A DNA stretch of 64,000 nt, from assembly GCA_016778765.1 (NCBI GenBank), contig JADHOV010000002.1:62001-126000 (forward strand), read 5' to 3'. The notes under the pieces were generated by a model, which saw only the letters and a program-made list of their open reading frames with translations, was not told where the DNA came from and made no database searches. Origin of the DNA: Paracoccaceae bacterium (GTDB lineage: Bacteria; Pseudomonadota; Alphaproteobacteria; Rhodobacterales; Rhodobacteraceae). Position numbers and translations under genes: made by a program. The first letter of the stretch is position 1; the number at the start of each line of letters is the position of its first letter. This document shows positions 50,301 to 58,909 of the stretch, piece after piece.

Positions 50301-50700
50301 CTTGTTCCGGGACGCTCAAAACTTTTCCTGTGAAAAACAAAGCCCAAGATGAAGCATTGATGAATGTTGACGGGCTTTTCCCCAAATGTCTGTGCCATTG
50401 TGAGGGCGCAATTTTATCTTCGATTAACGCGTCGATGGTTGTGCCATCAGGCACGCGAAGAAGTGCCTCTGCCAAGCACATCAAGGCCACCCCCTCTTCA
50501 GATGATAGGCCATATTCTATCAAGAATAATTCCATGACCGAAGGATGGGCGCTGTTTCGCAATTGAGTTACCATCTCCGTCGCATGCCTGGTAATTTTGG
50601 TGCGATCGGTTTTACAGGACGCTAGCGGCAGCAGATCTTTTAGCGCCTCTTCATCCTTGATAAAACTTGCCGCACGGATCTTGGCTCTTAGGTTTTGCAT
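47335..50700 (-). CDS. putA: Bifunctional proline dehydrogenase / L-glutamate gamma-semialdehyde dehydrogenase
   Basis: A 1121-residue PutA. The N-terminus has no ribbon-helix-helix domain, so this form is not a repressor. Proline dehydrogenase spans about residues 170-480 (L-S-A-L-H-P-N-Y, R-L-V-K-G-A-Y-W-D-S-E-I, A-T-H-N-A-H-T). The aldehyde dehydrogenase part follows with the catalytic Glu in I-A-E-T-G-G-L-N and Cys in S-A-G-Q-R-C-S. A C-terminal domain of about 120 residues, typical of long type-B PutA, closes the tunnel. It oxidises proline to glutamate using FAD and NAD. The gene overlaps the ornithine cyclodeaminase gene by 13 nt. Confidence 0.95.
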   Translation of the reverse strand: MQNLRAKIRAASFIKDEEALKDLLPLASCKTDRTKITRHATEMVTQLRNSAHPSVMELFLIEYGLSSEEGVALMCLAEALLRVPDGTTIDALIEDKIAPSQWHRHLGKSPSTFINASSWALFFTGKVLSVPEQGIVGLLRGAVKRLGEPVIRQAVAHLMREMGQQFVLGETIQDALKRARKARASTVYHSYDMLGEAAMHEQDANAYHMAYADAIARIAKAATSSDPRLNPGISIKLSALHPNYDPLHRQQILSELAPRLLSLAVLAKSANIGMNIDAEEAARLDLSLDVIERVLSNPSLAGWDGFGVVVQAYGKRAAFVIDWLYALSKHLNRRIMIRLVKGAYWDSEIKLAQAEGLPGFPVYSAKHHTDISYICCAAKLLAMSDRIYPQFATHNAHTIAAILHLAQKKQMKDFEFQRLHGMGEALHHQVSKAFGTPCRVYAPVGQQRDLLAYLVRRLLENGANSSFVNQIFDATVASRLVAADPFDKLGMPGPALKHPKDLFAPERQNSAGYDLANPDILERLQTARTMPRRWSFGQEGAIQRVYNPATGKSLGQVRFLSPEQAQEKIDAAQPWGATSNERANVLRGIAELFEKHAEEFFALLTQEAGKTLPDCIGELREAVDFLRYYACQAEALSDAEAGVFSCISPWNFPLAIFTGQIAAALAAGNAVLAKPAENTSMIAYLATQLMYEAGVPAAALHLIAGDGPSLGARVCSSDKITGVCFTGSTKTAQTINRLMAQHLPPHIPLIAETGGLNAMIVDSTALLQQAVQDVIIGAFQSAGQRCSALRMLYVQQDIAEDFKDMLFGAMRALCIGDPAEAACDIGPVINQASQKKITRYIQERHVLFATIAPETGCFVAPTVLSVTGIQDLPEEIFGPVLHFASFDIKDLDRVIRDINGCGFGLTFGFHSRIDERVQRVISQIDVGNLYINRNQIGAVVGSQPFGGHGLSGTGPKAGGPHYVTRFAKQTLLKSATRKPPKMNVAQVARAFQRQEQTAFSGSKSINLPGPTGELNQYHLTPRQRVLCLGPGAEQLAKRALALGCCAIAADISSQDLSAVPQLDAVVYSGPDGHHIRKALSTRGGAIVPLLMDETFETWLMKERSVCIDTTAAGGNTALLAS

Positions 50701-51758
50701 CGTCCATCCTCTTTAGAGCGTTGAAGAATTCCATAAAGGTCACGCGGATCATCTGGGTCGGCCAAAAGATCTAACTTTTGATAATGTCCAGTCTTTTGGA
50801 TTTGATGATAGACATAGCGCAGGGCTGAGAAATCTTCGATGGCAAAGCCAACGCTGTCGAATAACGTGATTTGATCAACCGAGCAGCGGCCCGCCGCATC
50901 GCCTCGGATAACTTGCCAAAGTTCAGTGGCGGGGTGATCCTGTGCAAGCGTTTGAATTTCGCCTTCTATTCGGGTTTGTGGCAAATACTCGACAAAAACA
51001 TCAGACCGCAGAAGGATATCGCGATGCAGTTCTGTTTTGCCGGGGCAATCACCGCCTATCGCGTTAATATGTATTCCGGCTCCAACCATATTATCGGTCA
51101 AAACCGTTGCGTTTTGTTTGTCTGCGGTGCAAGTGGTGATAATATCAGCACCAGTTACGGCCTGCTCGGGGCTCGCAGAAATCACGATATTAAATCCCAA
51201 TTTATCAAGGTGCTGCGCGGTTTTTTGTGTGGCAAGCGGATCAATGTCAAAGAGGCGTATTCTGGTTATGCCAAGCATTTCATGAAAAGCGATTGCTTGA
51301 AATTCGCATTGCGCCCCAGCGCCAATCATTGCCATTATGCGGGCAGATTTGGGGGCCAAATAGCGCGCGGCAAGCGCGCTTGTTGCAGCCGTGCGCAAGG
51401 CGGTCAGTAGTGTCATTTCTGACATCAACACAGGATAGCCGTTAGACAAATTTGCCAACACGCCGAACGCCGTTACGGTTTGCAGGCCTTGAGCCATATT
51501 GGCCGGATGACCATTAACATATTTAAATCCATATTGCTGCCCATCCGATGTCGGCATAAGCTCAATAACGCCATCCCGCGCATACGCCGCCACGCGTGGT
51601 GTTTTGTCAAATAATGGCCAACGATTGAAATCCTCTTCTATGTAAGCAGCAAGGCCAATAATCATCTCGTTGATACCGATTTCATGGATCAAGCGCATCA
51701 TATTATGCACCGACACAAAAGGCACCATGGCCCGCGGGGAGGGGCAAGAAACGTTCAT
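50688..51758 (-). CDS. Ornithine cyclodeaminase
   Basis: A 356-residue enzyme of the OCD/mu-crystallin family. The NAD site is M-I-G-A-G-A-Q (about residues 134-140), and M-T-L-L-T-A-L-R-T-A-A-T-S-A-L-A carries the substrate-side Arg. D-I-I-T-T-C-T and N-A-I-G-G-D-C-P-G-K-T-E-L form the ornithine pocket; the Asp-Cys-Pro-Gly-Lys-Thr-Glu-Leu signature favours true ornithine cyclodeaminase over alanine dehydrogenase. It turns ornithine into proline with release of ammonia. The ATG at 51758 follows AAGGGTG and the arginase stop by 1 nt; a GTG at 51767 is an alternative. Confidence 0.92.
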   Translation of the reverse strand: MNVSCPSPRAMVPFVSVHNMMRLIHEIGINEMIIGLAAYIEEDFNRWPLFDKTPRVAAYARDGVIELMPTSDGQQYGFKYVNGHPANMAQGLQTVTAFGVLANLSNGYPVLMSEMTLLTALRTAATSALAARYLAPKSARIMAMIGAGAQCEFQAIAFHEMLGITRIRLFDIDPLATQKTAQHLDKLGFNIVISASPEQAVTGADIITTCTADKQNATVLTDNMVGAGIHINAIGGDCPGKTELHRDILLRSDVFVEYLPQTRIEGEIQTLAQDHPATELWQVIRGDAAGRCSVDQITLFDSVGFAIEDFSALRYVYHQIQKTGHYQKLDLLADPDDPRDLYGILQRSKEDGRCKT

Positions 51759-51759
51759 A

Positions 51760-52689
51760 TCACTCACCCTTTTTGCCGTGCTTTATTGTTTTTTGACCTA
51801 GAAGAGAACCTGCGAGATCGCAGAGCAACGCGACTGTTTTGTCTTGAACATCCAAGTACGGGTTCAGCTCGGATAACTCGAGCGAGGTGGCCAGACCGCT
51901 CTCACAGATCATATCCATAATCAGATGCGCCTCTCTTCTGCTGGCTCCACCTGGAACGGTCGTTCCAACAGCTGGCGCGATTTCTGGATCTAAGAAGTCA
52001 ACATCGAGGCTTATATGCAACCGGCCCTTGGCCGCGGCGACCCGGTCGAGGAAACCCGCAATGGGTTTTACAACGCCAAGCGCTTTTAGGCGCTGCATAT
52101 CATACACGTCTAAACCCAATTCATTGATAACATTATGCTCGGCGTCATCCACCGATCTAAGCCCCATCATACAGATATTGGCAGGGTCAATTGGCGCCAT
52201 AAGCGGTGGAAATATATCTACGAAACCGTGCAAGCCTAAAGCATAGGCCATTGGCGTGCCGTGAAGGTTGCCGCTGAGACTGCTCGATAACGTGTTTAAA
52301 TCAGGATGGGCATCCAACCAAAGAACAAATTGAGATTGCCCTGATTGCGCGGCAGCTTGCGCGATCCCGCTAAGCGTGCCGGCCGCCATCGAATGATCGC
52401 CACCCAAAAAAATTGGAAAGCTATTCTGGGAGGCAAGATCGAAAGCTAGGGCTTGTATATGCTGCGTCCAAGCCACTATCTCGGGAAGTTTCCTCAAATG
52501 TGCAGGCCCTGCCGTTGGCACGATGGAAGAGGGCTGCACCATGTTGCCCAAATCGTTTAACGCTCCTCCGAGGTCGCGGATAACCTCGCAGAGCCCTGCG
52601 CTTCGAAGGGAGTCTGGGCCCATTAAACATCCGCTACGGCCGCTTCCCGCCTCAACCGGCAATCCTAAAATTGTGAAATGTTTGGACAT
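51760..52689 (-). CDS. rocF: Arginase
   Basis: A 309-residue ureohydrolase. Manganese ligands are seen in G-G-D-H-S-M-A, W-L-D-A-H-P-D-L-N and S-L-D-V-D-F-L-D-P. The G-N-L-H-G-T-P-M-A motif is typical of arginase rather than agmatinase, and E-L-N-P-Y-L-D completes the signature. It splits arginine into ornithine and urea. It is the first gene of the arginase-cyclodeaminase-putA operon. M-S-K-H-F-T-I-L at 52689 is favoured as start; an upstream in-frame ATG lies at 52701. Confidence 0.94.
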   Translation of the reverse strand: MSKHFTILGLPVEAGSGRSGCLMGPDSLRSAGLCEVIRDLGGALNDLGNMVQPSSIVPTAGPAHLRKLPEIVAWTQHIQALAFDLASQNSFPIFLGGDHSMAAGTLSGIAQAAAQSGQSQFVLWLDAHPDLNTLSSSLSGNLHGTPMAYALGLHGFVDIFPPLMAPIDPANICMMGLRSVDDAEHNVINELGLDVYDMQRLKALGVVKPIAGFLDRVAAAKGRLHISLDVDFLDPEIAPAVGTTVPGGASRREAHLIMDMICESGLATSLELSELNPYLDVQDKTVALLCDLAGSLLGQKTIKHGKKGE

Positions 52690-52807
52690 CAGACGATCCA
52701 TTGATTGTAAGATAGGAAGAAGATGTCAGTATTTAACTTGACCAATAAGCTAAATTTTTGTTCAAAAAGTAGATAATTTGTAAAAATTGTTCATAGGTTT
52801 CATCAAA
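52690..52807. promoter_or_regulatory. Divergent control region between arginase and Lrp/AsnC genes
   Basis: This 118 bp A/T-rich region carries two direct copies of TTGTTCA (52758-52764 and 52787-52793), each next to a run of A or T (AAATTTTTGTTCA, AAAAATTGTTCA). Lrp/AsnC proteins often bind degenerate A/T-rich repeats, so these are candidate operators. Promoter elements could not be fixed. Confidence 0.5.
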
Positions 52808-53236
52808 ATGATAAGTATAGATGAAGTTGATAGAAAACTACTTGCTAGGTTGAAGATCGATGGGCGGGCCTCGGTAACCACATTATCGGGTGTATTGGGT
52901 TTGGCGCGTGGCACGGTGCAAAGCCGTTTAACGCGCCTGATTCAGACACGAGTGATTAAGCGCTTTACGGTGGAATTAAACGCACCAGAAACGCATGATT
53001 TGGTGCGCGCGATGATGATGATTGAAGTGCGGGGAAATACCGCCAATTCGGTTCAAAAAGCTTTGCAGCGAATGCCCGAGATCACTTCGCTGCATCGTAC
53101 CTGCGGGGTTTGGGATTTGGTGGTAGGGATCGAAACCATCAATCTGGTTGAGTTTGATGGTATATTGGCGCGTATTCGAGAGTTGCCGGGCGTTTCAAAT
53201 TCCGAAACCTGTCCGTTGTTGCGCCAAATCGGTTAG
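52808..53236 (+). CDS. Lrp/AsnC-family transcriptional regulator
   Basis: A 142-residue regulator. An N-terminal winged helix (I-D-E-V-D-R-K-L-L-A-R-L-K-I-D-G-R-A-S, with R-G-T-V-Q-S-R-L-T-R-L in the recognition helix) is followed by a RAM/AsnC effector domain with T-C-G-V-W-D-L-V-V. It is transcribed away from the arginine catabolic operon and is expected to control it in response to arginine or ornithine. The ATG at 52808 with ATAGG upstream is chosen over an earlier in-frame ATG (52787). Confidence 0.9.
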   Translation: MISIDEVDRKLLARLKIDGRASVTTLSGVLGLARGTVQSRLTRLIQTRVIKRFTVELNAPETHDLVRAMMMIEVRGNTANSVQKALQRMPEITSLHRTCGVWDLVVGIETINLVEFDGILARIRELPGVSNSETCPLLRQIG

Positions 53237-53559
53237 GTTGCGGAGCATTATGCTGGGCTTTTCGATCCTTGCACCGTTACGAATTGCGGTAAATTTGCGG
53301 GAAACTGGTTTTGGTTTGCGCGTCATTCGGGATTGTGCAGCGCGCGCTCTGCGCTGCTTATCAATGACGTTATGCCGAGCGAGAAGTTGATCGCTTACCT
53401 TATTGCGAAGATTTGTATGCCGCGTGGCGCATTTTTTAGCTTGCTTTGGGTATTTCAGACGATCTTTGCGGCTCTTTCAAAAAATGCAATGGTGTTTAAA
53501 TCCAAGGTCCGCCATCGAAATCTGACTTTTTGAATTTTCAATCTGTAAGATGCATCGCG
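53237..53559. other. Intergenic region between convergent regulator and dppF
   Basis: No gene is supported in these 323 bp. A hairpin GCAGCGC / GCGCTGC (53337-53343 with 53351-53357) has a 7-nt loop but no T-run. The rest shows nothing specific; two short open frames here lack ribosome-binding sites and protein-like composition. Confidence 0.45.
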
Positions 53560-54369
53560 CTAAAGCATTTTTGGGGCGGCATTTAACAGCATCCGGGTAT
53601 AGTCTTGCTTCGGATTTGTGAATAACTCTTTCGGGCTTGCTTCTTCGACAAGCGCGCCTTTGTTCAACACGCCTATGCGGTTTGCGACGCTCGACACCAC
53701 CGCCAAATCATGCGTGATAAACAGATAGGTGAGGGAAAATTCTTTTTGAAGCGATTTGAGAAGATTCAAAACCTGCGCCTGAACGGAAACATCCAATGCA
53801 GAGGTTGGTTCATCACAGATTATAACTTCAGGTTGTGAAGACAGGGCACGGGCAATTGAAATACGTTGTCTTTGCCCACCGGAAAATTCATGCGGGTATT
53901 TTTTAGCGTCGCTTGGTGAAAGCCCGACTTGCTCTAAAAGTTCATCCACGCGTTTGGCTTGATTTTTTGTGCCTTGGATAAGATCAAAACTTTGGATCGG
54001 TTCCGCCAAAATATCACCAACGCGCCAACGCGGATTTAGGCTGGCATAAGGGGATTGAAACACCATTTGAATGCGTCGGCGCATCGCTTGTTGGTTTTGT
54101 GGGCTCAAGTTTGGATCGTTTAAATTGTGATTGTCGAGGGTGATGGTTCCTGCCGAGGGGGCAAGCAGACCCACCGCCATTTTGGCGATGGTTGATTTTC
54201 CGGACCCGCTTTCTCCGACCAAGGCGTAGGTGGTGCCTTTCTCAACGCTGAAACTGACATCATTCACCGCGGTAAGATACCGCTTGGGCCGAAAGGTTAA
54301 TTGCCGCACAATCCACGGATCTGATAGGTCATAACGGCGAGTCAGATTTTTGGCGGTTATGAAACTCAT
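53560..54369 (-). CDS. dppF: Dipeptide/oligopeptide ABC transporter ATP-binding protein (DppF type)
   Basis: A 269-residue ATPase. Walker A G-E-S-G-S-G-K-S-T, signature F-S-G-G-Q-R-Q-R, Walker B V-I-I-C-D-E-P-T-S-A-L-D, and I-T-H-D-L as H-loop. The Q-S-P-Y-A-S-L-N-P-R Q-loop is characteristic of OppF/DppF. The ATG at 54369 overlaps the dppD stop (ATGA). It is the last gene of the operon. The protein lacks much of the C-terminal extension with cysteines seen in some DppF proteins. Confidence 0.92.
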   Translation of the reverse strand: MSFITAKNLTRRYDLSDPWIVRQLTFRPKRYLTAVNDVSFSVEKGTTYALVGESGSGKSTIAKMAVGLLAPSAGTITLDNHNLNDPNLSPQNQQAMRRRIQMVFQSPYASLNPRWRVGDILAEPIQSFDLIQGTKNQAKRVDELLEQVGLSPSDAKKYPHEFSGGQRQRISIARALSSQPEVIICDEPTSALDVSVQAQVLNLLKSLQKEFSLTYLFITHDLAVVSSVANRIGVLNKGALVEEASPKELFTNPKQDYTRMLLNAAPKML

Positions 54370-55325
54370 ATTCCTTGTCTCGTTTCTTCCAACAGCCAGC
54401 ACGCCGCGGTATTTTTCATCATCGGTGGGCGTTCCTGACTACATTTTTCGATGGCTTGTGTACAGCGGGGATGAAAAGCGCAGCCTGTTGGGATTGCGTC
54501 CAATTTGGGCATGGAGCCAGGGATTTGATAGAGGCTTTGCCCAAATGAAGAAGGGTCGATCTTGGGTGTTGAGGCCACCAAACCTTGCGTATAAGGGTGT
54601 TGTGAAGATCTTAAAACTTGGTTCGTGCTGCCAATTTCAGCAAGGCGGCCCGCATAGAGCACGCCAACCCTATCGGCGGTTTCTGAAATTACGCCCATAT
54701 CATGCGTGATTAAAATAATCGAAGTGCCGCGGCCGCGACATAGTTTCTTCAACAGCTCCAAAATTTGCGCCTGAACAGACACGTCAAGAGCGGTGGTGGG
54801 TTCATCTGCAATAATGAGCGATGGCTCTGGGGCAAGGGCAAGGGCGATTACCACGCGTTGGCGCATGCCTCCTGAAAACGTATGTGGATAGGCATTCAGC
54901 CGTTCAGGGTCGATCCCTACTTCGATCAGGCCTTTGCGGGCTCTGTCGATTGCCTGCGCCCGCGACATCTGCTTATGCCGCAAGATGGTTTCAACCAATT
55001 GATCGCCAATTTTCTTTAACGGGTTCAGGCTGACCAACGGATCTTGGAAGATCATTGAAATTTCGCATCCGCGCAATGTTTCGGGGTTTTGATCAATCCG
55101 TCGGCCCTTAAACCAAATCTCGCCTTTTGACAGGCGGCCCGGCGGATCGATCAAGCCTAAAATCGCCGCCCCCATCATTGATTTTCCAGCGCCAGATTCT
55201 CCCACCAGCCCCAATATTTCACCCGGTTGCACGTCAATCGACAAATCATCGACTGCTTTTAAAGCACCGCCCCGGGTTTTGAATTCTACGCTGATATTTT
55301 TGACCTCAAGCAATGGCTGCGTCAT
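54366..55325 (-). CDS. dppD: Dipeptide/oligopeptide ABC transporter ATP-binding protein (DppD type)
   Basis: A 319-residue ATPase. Walker [10 protein letters not shown]-loop [12 protein letters not shown], signature F-S-G-G-M-R-Q-R, Walker [12 protein letters not shown] and I-T-H-D-M-G. The C-terminal [14 protein letters not shown] is the usual iron-sulfur-type cysteine motif of DppD/OppD. The start M-T-Q-P at 55325 shares a base with the preceding stop; the open frame extends upstream but with unrelated sequence. Confidence 0.93.
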   Translation of the reverse strand: MTQPLLEVKNISVEFKTRGGALKAVDDLSIDVQPGEILGLVGESGAGKSMMGAAILGLIDPPGRLSKGEIWFKGRRIDQNPETLRGCEISMIFQDPLVSLNPLKKIGDQLVETILRHKQMSRAQAIDRARKGLIEVGIDPERLNAYPHTFSGGMRQRVVIALALAPEPSLIIADEPTTALDVSVQAQILELLKKLCRGRGTSIILITHDMGVISETADRVGVLYAGRLAEIGSTNQVLRSSQHPYTQGLVASTPKIDPSSFGQSLYQIPGSMPKLDAIPTGCAFHPRCTQAIEKCSQERPPMMKNTAACWLLEETRQGI

Positions 55326-56230
55326 TATTTTAACCTCGGATTCAATTTGTCGCGCAGCCAATCGCCAAATAAGTTGACGGAAAGGGCCAAGGCCAAAAGC
55401 GTGCTGGCAGGAAACAACAAAATCCACCATTCGCCCGAAAATAGAAAATCTTGGCCAACGCGGATCAGTGTGCCAAGGCTTGGCTCTGTGCGTGGCGCGC
55501 CAACCCCTAAAAAGGAAAGCGTGGCTTCCGCGATAATCGCCAAAGCCAAGGTGATCGTGGCAATCACCAAAACGGGGTTCAAAACGTTGGGCAAAATATG
55601 TCTGATCATGATTTGCCACCGGTTCAAGCCTATTAAACGTGCTGCTGCGATATATTCTTTTTCCTTTTCAACCAGCGTTGATCCGCGCACTGTGCGCGCA
55701 AATGGAACCCATTCAGACAGGCCAATAGAAACGATTAAAACGGTGATGGCCATCTCATCGCGCAATTCTGGTGGTAAAATTCCACGCGCCACCCCAAAGA
55801 TGAGCATCGCAATTAAAATAGAGGGAAAAGTCATTTGGATATCCGCAAAGCGCATGATCAAATTATCCAGCCAGCCCCCCATATAGCCGGCGATCAACCC
55901 GAGTAAGACGCCCATCACGGTGGCGAGGGCAACCGCCATGGCCCCCACGAAAAGCGAGATACGCAGCCCGTAAAGAATTGCAGAAAATAAATCGCGGCCC
56001 TGATCGTCAGTGCCCATCCAAAACACATCTCCGGTGAAAAGATTTGGCTCCATCGGTGGGGTGAACCCGTTCATAAGGTTAAGGCTGGCGGCGTCGAAAG
56101 GATTGGTTGGCGCTATAGCACCCGCGAAAACAGCCGAGAGGATCAGAAACAAAACGATTAAAAACGATACCAGTGCGACAGGGCTGCGCACGAAATCATA
56201 AAAAAAATCAGAAGCAAAAAAACGTTTCAT
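55325..56230 (-). CDS. dppC: Dipeptide/oligopeptide ABC transporter permease (DppC type)
   Basis: A 301-residue permease with an N-terminal OppC-type membrane segment and about six helices. W-M-G-T-D-D-Q-G-R-D-L-F-S-A-I is the classic DppC motif in the periplasmic loop, and A-A-R-L-I-G-L-N-R-W-Q-I-M-I-R-H-I-L-P-N is the EAA loop. It forms the channel with DppB. The start is 3 nt after the dppB stop. Confidence 0.93.
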   Translation of the reverse strand: MKRFFASDFFYDFVRSPVALVSFLIVLFLILSAVFAGAIAPTNPFDAASLNLMNGFTPPMEPNLFTGDVFWMGTDDQGRDLFSAILYGLRISLFVGAMAVALATVMGVLLGLIAGYMGGWLDNLIMRFADIQMTFPSILIAMLIFGVARGILPPELRDEMAITVLIVSIGLSEWVPFARTVRGSTLVEKEKEYIAAARLIGLNRWQIMIRHILPNVLNPVLVIATITLALAIIAEATLSFLGVGAPRTEPSLGTLIRVGQDFLFSGEWWILLFPASTLLALALSVNLFGDWLRDKLNPRLK

Positions 56231-56233
56231 AGG

Positions 56234-57217
56234 CTAAGCTTCTCCGCTCAGCTGAGAGTCGCGCAAGCGCGGATCAATCGCAAGATATAAAAGATCTACG
56301 GCCAGATTGATCAATACGAACAGCACACCGACCAGCAGTAAATATGCGCTCATTACCGGGATATCCACGAAATAAACCGCGTTAATGAATAACAACCCCA
56401 CGCCCGGCCATTGGAACACGGTTTCCGTAATGATGGCGAATGCCACGATCGAGCCAAGCTGGAGTCCTGCAATCGTGGTTACGGGGATCAATGTATTGGG
56501 CAGGGCATGCCTGAAATTAACGCTGCGCTCAGACAGGCCCAGCGCACGGGCAAACCGTACATAATCTTGGCGTAAAACCTCCAGCATTTCCGAGCGGGTT
56601 AGCCGCATGATTAAGGTCAATTGGTAAAGGCCAAGCGTTATGCTGGGCAGGATTAGTGATTTCAGCCCCGATAGGGTCAGAAATCCGGTTGACCACCACC
56701 CAAGCTCGATAACCTCGCCGCGTCCAAACGAGGGCAGCCATTGCAGTTCAACCGCAAACACCCAAATCAACAGCACACCGATTAAAAATGTGGGCAGTGA
56801 TACGCCAATAAGCGACAGAGACAATATGACATTTGCAAACAGCCCTCCGCGCCGGATTGCCGTATAAATCCCAGTAATCACGCCTAAAATCAGTGCGAAT
56901 AGCGCCGATGTGAACGCCAATTCCAAAGTCGCCGGCAACCGGCTCGAGATTAATTCGGCAACAGGCAGGGCGCCGCGATAGGAATTGCCAAAGTCAAACT
57001 GCAAGGCCTTCCAGACAAATCCGAAATATTGCACATAAACTGGATCGTTCAGCCCTAAGGCTTCTTCTAAATCCGCGCGCTGCTGCACGGTGGCTTCTTG
57101 CGCCAACAGGTTATCGACGGGGCTGCCCACATATCGAAAGATGAGAAAAGAAATCAGTGCGACGATAAATAAAACCAGAACTGCCTGGCCCAAACGCCTG
57201 AGTAAGATCAATACCAT
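56234..57217 (-). CDS. dppB: Dipeptide/oligopeptide ABC transporter permease (DppB type)
   Basis: A 327-residue permease. It starts with the family sequence L-L-R-R-L-G-Q-A-V-L-V-L-F-I-V-A-L-I-S-F-L-I-F-R, where a basic segment precedes helix one. The EAA loop is F-A-R-A-L-G-L-S-E-R-S-V-N-F-R-H-A-L-P-N-T-L-I-P. Later comes V-F-Q-W-P-G-V-G-L-L-F-I-N-A-V. It is separated from dppA by a 147 bp gap that holds a strong hairpin. Confidence 0.93.
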   Translation of the reverse strand: MVLILLRRLGQAVLVLFIVALISFLIFRYVGSPVDNLLAQEATVQQRADLEEALGLNDPVYVQYFGFVWKALQFDFGNSYRGALPVAELISSRLPATLELAFTSALFALILGVITGIYTAIRRGGLFANVILSLSLIGVSLPTFLIGVLLIWVFAVELQWLPSFGRGEVIELGWWSTGFLTLSGLKSLILPSITLGLYQLTLIMRLTRSEMLEVLRQDYVRFARALGLSERSVNFRHALPNTLIPVTTIAGLQLGSIVAFAIITETVFQWPGVGLLFINAVYFVDIPVMSAYLLLVGVLFVLINLAVDLLYLAIDPRLRDSQLSGEA

Positions 57218-57324
57218 TATAGCTTTTCGTTTATAAAATATGCAGCTGTGGTTTAAACAGGAACAGTCTAAGCTTTGGCCGCCTTTTGATGTGCCGTAAT
57301 TATTATACGTGGGTCCACATGAAA

Positions 57325-57356
57325 GCCACCAGCCGCTTTGATAGGCGGCTGGTGGC
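57325..57356 (-). other. Strong 12-bp hairpin between dppA and dppB
   Basis: GCCACCAGCCGC (57325-57336) and GCGGCTGGTGGC (57345-57356) are perfectly complementary with an 8-nt loop. It lies 8 nt after the dppA stop on the minus strand. Only three Ts follow, so it is more likely a stabiliser of the dppA message, or a weak terminator, than a full stop. Confidence 0.8.
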
Positions 57357-57364
57357 CATGGCTC

Positions 57365-58909
57365 TTAGTTCATTTTCAAGAATTGAAAATGCGGCTGGTC
57401 TTCAGGCTGTACGGCAAATTCAATATTGCTTTTCATTCCCCAGTTCAGCACTTGGTTATGGATCGGCAGATACATTTGTGCATCCTGAACCTTGCTCCAG
57501 ATAGACGCGATCGTTGCATCACGCTTGGCCAAATCAGTCTCAGATTCAAGGCTTGCAATCATCGCATCGACATCAGCATCCGAAAATCCGGTTGGGTTCC
57601 ATGATCCGCGATCATTGGTTTGTGTATGCACCAGATAGTTAAAGATATAATGTGAATCAAACGTTGGAACGCCCCATCCTAGCATGTAGAAATCCGCTTC
57701 GCCGCCTTTGGCGATTGGGAAATGCTGGGCTTTTGGTTTGGCGTCTAAGGTCACGTTAATACCAATCTGCCCCATCATCCCAACAGCGGCTTGACAGATG
57801 GCTTCATCGTTAATGTAGCGATCATTGGGGCAATTCAGCGTAATATCAAACCCATCCGCAAGGCCGGCTTCTGCCATCAATGCTTTTGCAGCTTCAATAT
57901 CGTAAGTTGGGTAGGCATTCAGCGCCTCTGTCCAACCATTCACAAAGGGCGGCATGATCACGCCGGTTGGATCTGACTGGCCGCGCATCACAACTTGCTT
58001 GATGGCATCACGGTTGATCGCGATATTCATAGCCTGACGAACCTTAAGATTGCTGGTTGGGCCTTCTTTGGTGTCTAAACCGAAAAAGATCACGCGGTTT
58101 TGCGCGGCGGTTCCAACGCTCAATCCGTCGGTTGCGCTGACCCGTCCAAGATCCTGAACTGGAACATCTTGGATGATATCCACTTCCCCAGATAGCAAAG
58201 CCGCAACGCGTGTTGCCGCGGATTGGATCGGCGTATAAATAAGCTCAGTAACCTGATTTGGATAAATATCTTTGCCCCAGTAATTCGGATTGGCGGTTAA
58301 AACCGTTTTTTCATCCACTGAGCGGCTCACCAGCATGAAGGCGCCAGTGCCATTGGTATTCATCGTCGCAAAATTTGTCTCGCCTTTTGCAACGTCATGC
58401 GGGGTCATCACATCATTGGCTTCGGCCCAGCCTTTGTCCATGATGAACATATTTGTCAAATTGTTGATCAGTAGCGGGTTTGCACCATGGGTTTCGATAT
58501 CCACCGTATGAGAATCAACTGCGCGCACCTCTTTCACCGATGACAGCAATTCTTTCATTTCCGAACCATCGGCCATTGCACGGTTTAAGGAAAACACCAC
58601 ATCTTCAGAATCAAAGGCTGCGCCATCATGATAGCTGACGCCCTGGCGCAATTTGAATCGCCAGATATTGGGATTATCCGGCAGAGCCGCCCATTCGGTG
58701 GCCAAAACAGGAATAATCGCACCCGACATATCGCGCTGCAGCAGCGGGTCATACATTTGATGCGCCAGCGCATGGGTTGGGCCTTCATTCTGTGAATGTG
58801 GATCCAAGGTGATTGAATCGCCTGCGCGCGCCCAGCGGATGGTTTCTGCCGAAGCAGACACCGCTGTTAGCGCCAGCGCCGCCCCGGTAACCAAGAGTTT
58901 GTTTATCAT
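57365..58909 (-). CDS. dppA: Dipeptide/oligopeptide-type ABC transporter binding protein (SBP family 5)
   Basis: A 514-residue precursor. The signal peptide L-V-T-G-A-A-L-A-L-T-A-V-S-A-S-A precedes E-T-I-R-W-A-R-A-G-D-S-I-T-L-D-P-H. Family 5 words: Y-D-P-L-L-Q-R-D, W-R-F-K-L-R-Q-G-V-S-Y-H-D-G-A-A-F, N-G-T-G-A-F and V-R-Q-A-M-N-I-A-I-N-R-D. The wider family also carries glutathione, nickel, sugars and opines, so peptide uptake is a general guess. It is the first gene of dppABCDF, with its promoter in the 580 bp region upstream. Confidence 0.92.
   Translation of the reverse strand: MINKLLVTGAALALTAVSASAETIRWARAGDSITLDPHSQNEGPTHALAHQMYDPLLQRDMSGAIIPVLATEWAALPDNPNIWRFKLRQGVSYHDGAAFDSEDVVFSLNRAMADGSEMKELLSSVKEVRAVDSHTVDIETHGANPLLINNLTNMFIMDKGWAEANDVMTPHDVAKGETNFATMNTNGTGAFMLVSRSVDEKTVLTANPNYWGKDIYPNQVTELIYTPIQSAATRVAALLSGEVDIIQDVPVQDLGRVSATDGLSVGTAAQNRVIFFGLDTKEGPTSNLKVRQAMNIAINRDAIKQVVMRGQSDPTGVIMPPFVNGWTEALNAYPTYDIEAAKALMAEAGLADGFDITLNCPNDRYINDEAICQAAVGMMGQIGINVTLDAKPKAQHFPIAKGGEADFYMLGWGVPTFDSHYIFNYLVHTQTNDRGSWNPTGFSDADVDAMIASLESETDLAKRDATIASIWSKVQDAQMYLPIHNQVLNWGMKSNIEFAVQPEDQPHFQFLKMN

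Noticed and set aside
55326-55619. N-terminal extension of the DppD frame
   Set aside because: It overlaps dppC in another frame; the family start M-T-Q-P at 55325 is coupled to the dppC stop.
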